Position numbers and translations under genes: made by a program
The notes under the pieces: model-generated
Told to the model about the DNA's origin: nothing
Database searches by the model: none
Seen by the model: the letters and a program-made list of their open reading frames with translations, nothing else
In this document: positions 58,781 to 64,000 of the stretch, in pieces
How positions within the stretch are numbered: the first letter of the stretch is position 1
Layout of the letters: each line of letters opens with the position of its first letter
From: Panagrolaimus kolymaensis
Lineage: Eukaryota > Nematoda > Chromadorea > Rhabditida > Panagrolaimidae
DNA length: 64,000 nt
Assembly (NCBI GenBank): GCA_028622995.1
Contig: JAJQJQ010000048.1
Coordinates: forward strand, 868,001 to 932,000
Direction: 5' to 3'

Positions 58781-61700
58781 ATGTCTTCGGACTATTCGTA
58801 AGTTTTTTAACCTCAAATTCTTGATCATTTTAAAATTAAAATGGATTTTTTTTAGATATACCCCACTTAAAAGGCGTTCAAGAGCCGACCCATTGACTCC
58901 TGATCAAGTTCGATATATTCTTGATAATCCCTATGAAACTGGTTACACATATGCTAATAGGCAAGTTAACTATTTTTTTTTGACCCAAAATATTTTTGAA
59001 TATATAAAATTTGGTTATTTTTTTAGCAGTTCCTACAGCATCAATAAACCACAGGATTATATGCATCCAAATATAGGTCGTCGACCTTTATTAAGAAATG
59101 GATCAACTTTTTCATCCAATTCCGATTCATATTCATCTTATAAATGGGAGAATGGAGAAGGAAATATTTTCACCAGGATTATTTACTATATCTTATATTT
59201 GCCTATTTCTGTGATCTCGTGTAAGTTAAGAAAAAGTAATTAAAAATTTGACGATTTTATTATTGCTTTCTGTGAACGAGAGTAAAACCTTTTTGCAAGT
59301 TATCGTCAAATTTTTGTTACTCTCTCAATTTTTTTTATTGTCAATGAGAGTAACACTTTTTTGCAAATTATCGTCAAATTTTCATTATTCTTAATTTTCC
59401 TTTTTTTCTAAACTTTTCACTAAAATAAACATTTTTCAGTTATCAAAAACGCCATAGTATGGATTTTCACTACATTTTTGTCATATTTAATTATGTTTAC
59501 TCCACTTTATCCCATTTATCTTGCGTATCAAAAAGGAACGAATATACTTAGTTTTATTCCAATTGTTGGAGAATTTGCTAAAAATGTTGTGATTATTGGT
59601 TATCGCTGCATTCAGGATCTCATCGTTAAAAATGGATATATGCTCAATCAACTTCAATACGATATTCGTCGAACCTTTTGGAGTTTATTGGGTTATGAAT
59701 ATGCAAATAATGGAGATGGAAGAGAAAGTCGAACTTCAAGTGTTCGAATTGAAGAAATTGAAGAAGATAATGAAATTCCCGTGGATCGAAGTTCTTTAGC
59801 TACTGCTGAAACTTCGTCCCTCAGAAAACGAGCTTTGGATAGTGCGATTTATGCTACAACTCTTGGAAATTATCCCAAAAAGTAAGCTTTATTTTTTTTT
59901 ATAAATTTTAACGGTAAAATCAAAATTAAAGAGCGGGAAAAATATTACATGTTTTAATCAAAAAATTTACTAATTTATTTTATTTTGGTCGAAATTAAGC
60001 TTTTTCACGGTTTTAACTCATCTGCTTTTAAAAACTTTAAATTAATGAAATCATAAAAATGATCAATACCTTTTGTAAAAAAAATTTGAATTTATCAGAC
60101 TTTATAAATGTCATGTCATTGACATAGCTCAACTTTAAAATAAAACAAAAAAATTACAAAATATTCAAAAGCAATAAAAAAATTTTATAAATGAAAACTG
60201 CCCGCGTTGCAATTTTTCAAATGCGCAAAATGGATGGGAAGAAGAAAAAAGCTTTTACCCTTTTTCGTGATTCATAATATCCATCTATAAATTGTTGTGC
60301 AAAAGTATACACTAGCAACAAAATTGGAATATATTATATATTTTGCAGGGGAAAAAATGAGAATCTCTGCTTAGTGGCTTTAAAATAATAAAAAAAAAGT
60401 GTTCTTCGCATATATTTTCACATTTTTTTGATTTATTTTAGGTTATTTCTTGTTTCATTTTTAAGGCTAAAAACACTTTAATTTAAAAATTTAAAGTAAA
60501 TTTTTATTGAGTTTTGAATCTCGAGTTACTAAAAGAATATACAAAAATTCATTCAGCTTTTAAACAAATTTTATTCTTTTATTTTTCAGTCTCGCTGGTC
60601 GCGGTGTAGCCCCTCCATCCCGTGGAACCCATCGAACTAGCCATGGAAATAAAAGTCGTATTATATCATTTTTACTTAGCATCGCTGGAATGGCATATTA
60701 CATAGTTTCGGGCCAATTTTTATTTGAAAATTTACATTCTCGTGATGATTCTCGCGATGGTGTTATGACTCGCAAGCAACAAGAATTAAAATTTAAAGAA
60801 GAAAAACGGTAGGTTCTTAATCTTAAAAAAACTTGCATATTTTTTTTAAAATAAATATTTATTTTTTTAGAAAATTCAATTGGATGTGGCTTTTGGGATT
60901 ACTTCTTTTATTTTTGGTTCTTTGGTGGTTATTTGCACCAAAAATTAATGGAGCTAAAGCTGATGAATCTATTCCTGGGAGGCTCGTTCATGGAATAACT
61001 TCAAGCATAGGGACCGTTGGATCGACTGCTTTTTCTTTGACTCGTTGGGCATGGACCAAATTTTTAACTATTCTTTTTTATATTCCCGCTGCCATAACGA
61101 GAACTGGAAGCTCTGTGAAAGATTTTGCACATAATTCCAATGATTTTGCTTCGAAAGCCGTTCATGATTTTGGACATGAAACTTATGATTATTTATCTTC
61201 CGTGAAATCTGTGCCCGAATTAGTTTCAAATGCAACAAATGAAATAACTTCAAAAGCTTGGAATGCTTTATCCACTCCAATTTCTTATGGATATAATATT
61301 TTGAGTTACCCATTAATTTATGGATGGAATTCAACTAAATCCATTTTATCCCATGCTGGGCCATTCGCACATTTTGTTAGCGATGATGTTAAGCATCTAA
61401 AAGAATCCGTTTCTGATACAGTTTCGGAAACTGGTGATACAGCTTATGGATATGTTTCAACATTTTTGTATTGGTTGGTCTCTAAAAGCGAGTAATTTTA
61501 ATTTTTTATTTCATCGCTTTAGAAAATAAGAAAAAGCGTAAAAGATAGTAATGGATTATTTTGAGTTCATGGAAGATTTTGATTACTATCAATGAGAGTA
61601 ACTCTTTTTTGGAAAATTATCGTCAATTTTTTGTTACTCTCATTTTTTTCTTCTAAAAATTCAAAATTTATATATTTTAATTTCCTTCTTTTTTTTAGTT

Positions 61701-64000
61701 ATGTATGGTATTTTATGGATTTGGTACACTTTTATTTCCATTCTTCGATTCCCATATTATATTTGTTCCAATGCATTTTCATATTTAACTCGGCACCCAA
61801 CTCTTCCAATTCCACCTTCACGTCAACCTGCCCAACATACTCAACAAGCATATGATGAAAAAAAGAGTTTAGCCATTTTAACTGCGAGCGATGAAGATTT
61901 GGATGCCCGAATTCGGCGATTAATCAATGTTGTTTTGAGCGAAAAAAAGGGAGAATGGAAAAATGAATTTATGGAAATTGTGGAAGATGAAGTCGCTAAA
62001 GTAAGAAATTTTAATGGCAAAAAAAAATTTTTAAAATTTATTTCGGTTTAGACTAGTCCTGGAACACTTTCCAAAGAAGCTCAATTACAACAACTTCGAA
62101 ATTTGGAAGAATTTAAGAAAAATATTGAATCCACTTTACTTGAAAGAATTAATCAATTTGGAAGCACTATGAGAACAGAAATTTATGCAAAATTCGAGCA
62201 ACAACAAGGAGACGAAAATTTCCAAAAGATGAGAGAATTACATACTGAAGTTGATCATGTAAGTTTATTAGTAGGTTTTCAAGGTGTCTTTCACGATCTA
62301 AAAAAGCACACGATAAAAATTTTGGAACATATTTTATTTCTGTTTTTTAACCATTAAAAAAGCTAAATTTGTGGATATGGAAATATAGACTAAAAAAATA
62401 CTAAAACTTTGCCATAAAAATCCAAAATTTATTTAATTTATAAAAAAGCATATCACTCCAAAATACTGAAATTCTATCGTGTGCTTTTTAAATCATGATA
62501 GCCGTCAACTTCGAAATTTGAATATTTTTTGTTAAATTTGACCCATTTTTATATATATATTTTTAGCTTAAAGCCCAACTCGCTGCTCAAACTGGATTGG
62601 GTTCTAAACTTCGAAAAGAACTCAGTGACGCCATTAACCAACTCACTGAAAGCCAAAATAAGCGATATGAGGAATATCAATTGCGTTTAAAAAATTTGGA
62701 TACCATTCCCAATTCAGAAAATTACGAGACTAAATTCAATCAATGGGAAAGTGAATTGGATAATATTCGAAAGGAAGTTCGTTCAATTGCAGCTGTTTCG
62801 CAAGAAGCAGACGATGTTCGAACTTTTGCCGCGAAAGATACAGAATCGCGACAAATTGAATCAATAATTAATCAAATGTTTGAAAAAGAGCGAGAAACCA
62901 TTCGACTTGAAAAAGAACAATTGAACAAAGTTATTGAAGAACGAATGAGTGGAAAATCTGAAGCTTCGCTACCTTTGAGTCAAGAAGAAATAACTCGATT
63001 GGTTCAAGAATCCATAACTAAATTAAATTTAAGCGCTTTAGTGGATGAAGTTGTGAAATATCATGTTAAATCACAAATTTCTGAATCGGAATCCCATCGA
63101 TCAACAAGTTCGAGTTCGACATATAATGAATTTATTGAAACTAAATTGAGATCAACCATTTATGAAGTTTTAAGAAAATTTAATTATGATAAAACTGGTG
63201 AACCTGATTTTGCCCTTGAAAGTGCAGGCAAGTAAATAGCGGACTTAGACATAAAAATCAAGAAACATTGAGAAAATTTAAAAACAATAATTTTTCATTT
63301 CTAACTCATTTTTTCTTTTATCTAATTATGATTTATTCTTTAACCAAAAAAAACTCTAAAAAGGTTCCACAATTTTATAAAAAATAATAATTCAAAACTA
63401 AAAAATTCTTCGATTCCCAAGAATTTTTTGATTTTAATAAATACTAGTAAAAAGGGGCGCGCCTTCGGCGCGCGAGTAACTGTATAGTTCATTATGTTAT
63501 GATAGAAAACGGTGTTGCAGAAATAAATTTGTTGTAATATGCAAATTTATAAATGTTTCTCAAATAATCTTTCATTTTTTTGTAAATGAGAAAGAAAAGT
63601 TTATGCAAATTTTCTCTTTTCCTTTTTTTGTGAATGAAAAAGTAAAATGACACGGAATTGTGACAACCTGTTTTAGAAGAAGGGATACTAAAATTTTTGT
63701 TAAATGGGACATTTTTTAATGCTAATTTCTTTTTTTTGCTACCATTAAATTTTTATTTTCTTTTAAAAAGTGTTTATTTACAAAACTTTCTTGTTTTTTC
63801 TTAATCAAAAATGTAATAAATGCCATTCATTATTTTTATTTTTAGGCGGCCACGTTCTTAGCACTCGATGCACTGAAAACTATGACCTCTTTTCTCGTCG
63901 TGAAAGTATATTTGGTATTCCACTTTGGTACACATCATATTCCCCTCGCTCAGTTATTCAGCGACAATCTCAAAATGTTAATGCCGGAGAATGTTGGGCC
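58781..64000 (+). CDS. SUN-domain nuclear envelope protein, UNC-84-like, C-terminus outside the window
   Basis: Ten exons (58781-58797, 58856-58960, 59027-59220, 59440-59881, 60590-60808, 60871-61487, 61699-62000, 62052-62258, 62567-63227 and 63846-64000) give 973 codons in frame to the edge. The N-terminus is Arg/Ser-rich. Hydrophobic segments lie near residues 106-135, 273-294, 329-346 and 520-565. A long charged coiled coil (about 590-920) leads into the SUN domain: GHVLSTRC...[17 protein letters not shown]...AGECWA. SUN proteins cross the inner nuclear membrane and bind KASH proteins to form LINC bridges that move nuclei. Introns 2, 6 and 9 must use GC donors to keep frame. Several hydrophobic segments before the coil are more than UNC-84 is thought to have. 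Confidence 0.88.
59272..59392. repeat. Hairpin repeat, two tandem copies in SUN intron 3
   Basis: Two copies of a unit of about 52 bases: GAGAGTAA(C/A)...TTTTTGCAA(A/G)TTATCGTCAAATTTT...GTTACTCTC. The first keeps complementary ends. The second has lost its right arm (ATTATTC). A third copy is in intron 6 (61588-61650). Confidence 0.75.
61588..61650. repeat. Hairpin repeat copy in SUN intron 6
   Basis: CAATGAGAGTAACTC...AAATTATCGTCAA...GTTACTCTCATT, with complementary ends GAGAGTAAC and GTTACTCTC. Same family as 59272-59392. Confidence 0.75.
62291..62500. repeat. Terminal inverted repeat element in SUN intron 8
   Basis: Arms of about 25 bases: TCACGATCTAAAAAAGCACAC... at 62291 and its complement ending at 62500 (TATCGTGTGCTTTTTAAATCATGA), with a few mismatches, around an AT-rich middle. 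Probably a 210-bp MITE. I cannot define a target duplication. Confidence 0.6.
63457..63473. repeat. GC-rich hairpin in SUN intron 9
   Basis: GCGCGCC-TTC-GGCGCGC is a perfect 7-bp stem in otherwise AT-rich intron sequence. It could be a mobile hairpin or a structural RNA element. Confidence 0.6.

Noticed and set aside
61492..61698. GT donor (GTAATT) for SUN intron 6
   Set aside because: It leads into a frame that stops at 61855, whereas the GC donor four bases upstream keeps the coiled-coil frame open.

Overview
The window is strongly AT-rich and carries intron-dense protein genes with short introns (mostly 45-100 bases) ending in TTTTCAG or TTTTTAG. The gene content is animal and specifically nematode-like: serpentine chemoreceptor-like 7TM genes, two-domain secreted C-type lectins, F-box-like proteins, a nematode-style Argonaute with an RGG tail, a SUN-domain protein and divergent Hsp70 relatives. 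A clade IV nematode (tylenchid or panagrolaimid type) is my best guess. That is inference from composition, receptor content and the GC-AG introns, not a proven placement. Gene models were built by hand from splice consensus. Nearly all give whole codon totals across every exon; the BTB gene needs a one-base correction.

Layout. 0.7-4.8 kb: a four-helix membrane protein, a frameshifted BTB gene and an intronless 7TM receptor. 5.1-6.0 kb: two short transposons with clean target duplications. 6.5-9.5 kb: an ATPase-domain-only Hsp70, a degenerate Hsp70-like gene and a remnant of a third. 11.4-14.7 kb: a small ORF, a two-CTLD lectin and a probable solo LTR. 15.2-20.2 kb: an F-box-like coiled-coil gene and a ZC2HC-type zinc-finger gene with a hAT-like element in its first intron. 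21.9-26.0 kb: a HEPN-TPR gene 54 bases upstream of an AIG1/GIMAP-like GTPase whose exon holds a 1,046-bp transposon. 28.0-31.5 kb: Argonaute. 32.1-38.3 kb: an F-box/HAT-like gene, a second type of 7TM receptor, and a membrane RING-finger gene split by a GC-rich hAT-like element. 38.3-54.5 kb: a duplicated, decayed accessory zone with a Helitron-type helicase remnant, a lectin, a receptor, several pseudogene pieces and repeated dispersed segments. 54.8-56.9 kb: a gene joining an Hsp70-like unit to a second Hsp70-like ATPase domain. 58.8-64.0 kb: a SUN-domain gene running off the end.

Genes that may work together. The HEPN-TPR and GTPase genes look like a co-expressed pair of the kind seen in cell-autonomous defence. 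The Hsp70-like genes form a lineage expansion with degenerate nucleotide-binding motifs. Lectins, receptors and Hsp70-like genes recur in both halves of the window, which points to block duplication followed by decay. The best candidates for undescribed biology are the tandem pseudo-Hsp70 gene, the HEPN-TPR/GTPase pair, transposon insertions in exons that keep perfect 8-bp duplications (one of which could be spliced out in frame), and three GC-AG introns in one SUN gene.
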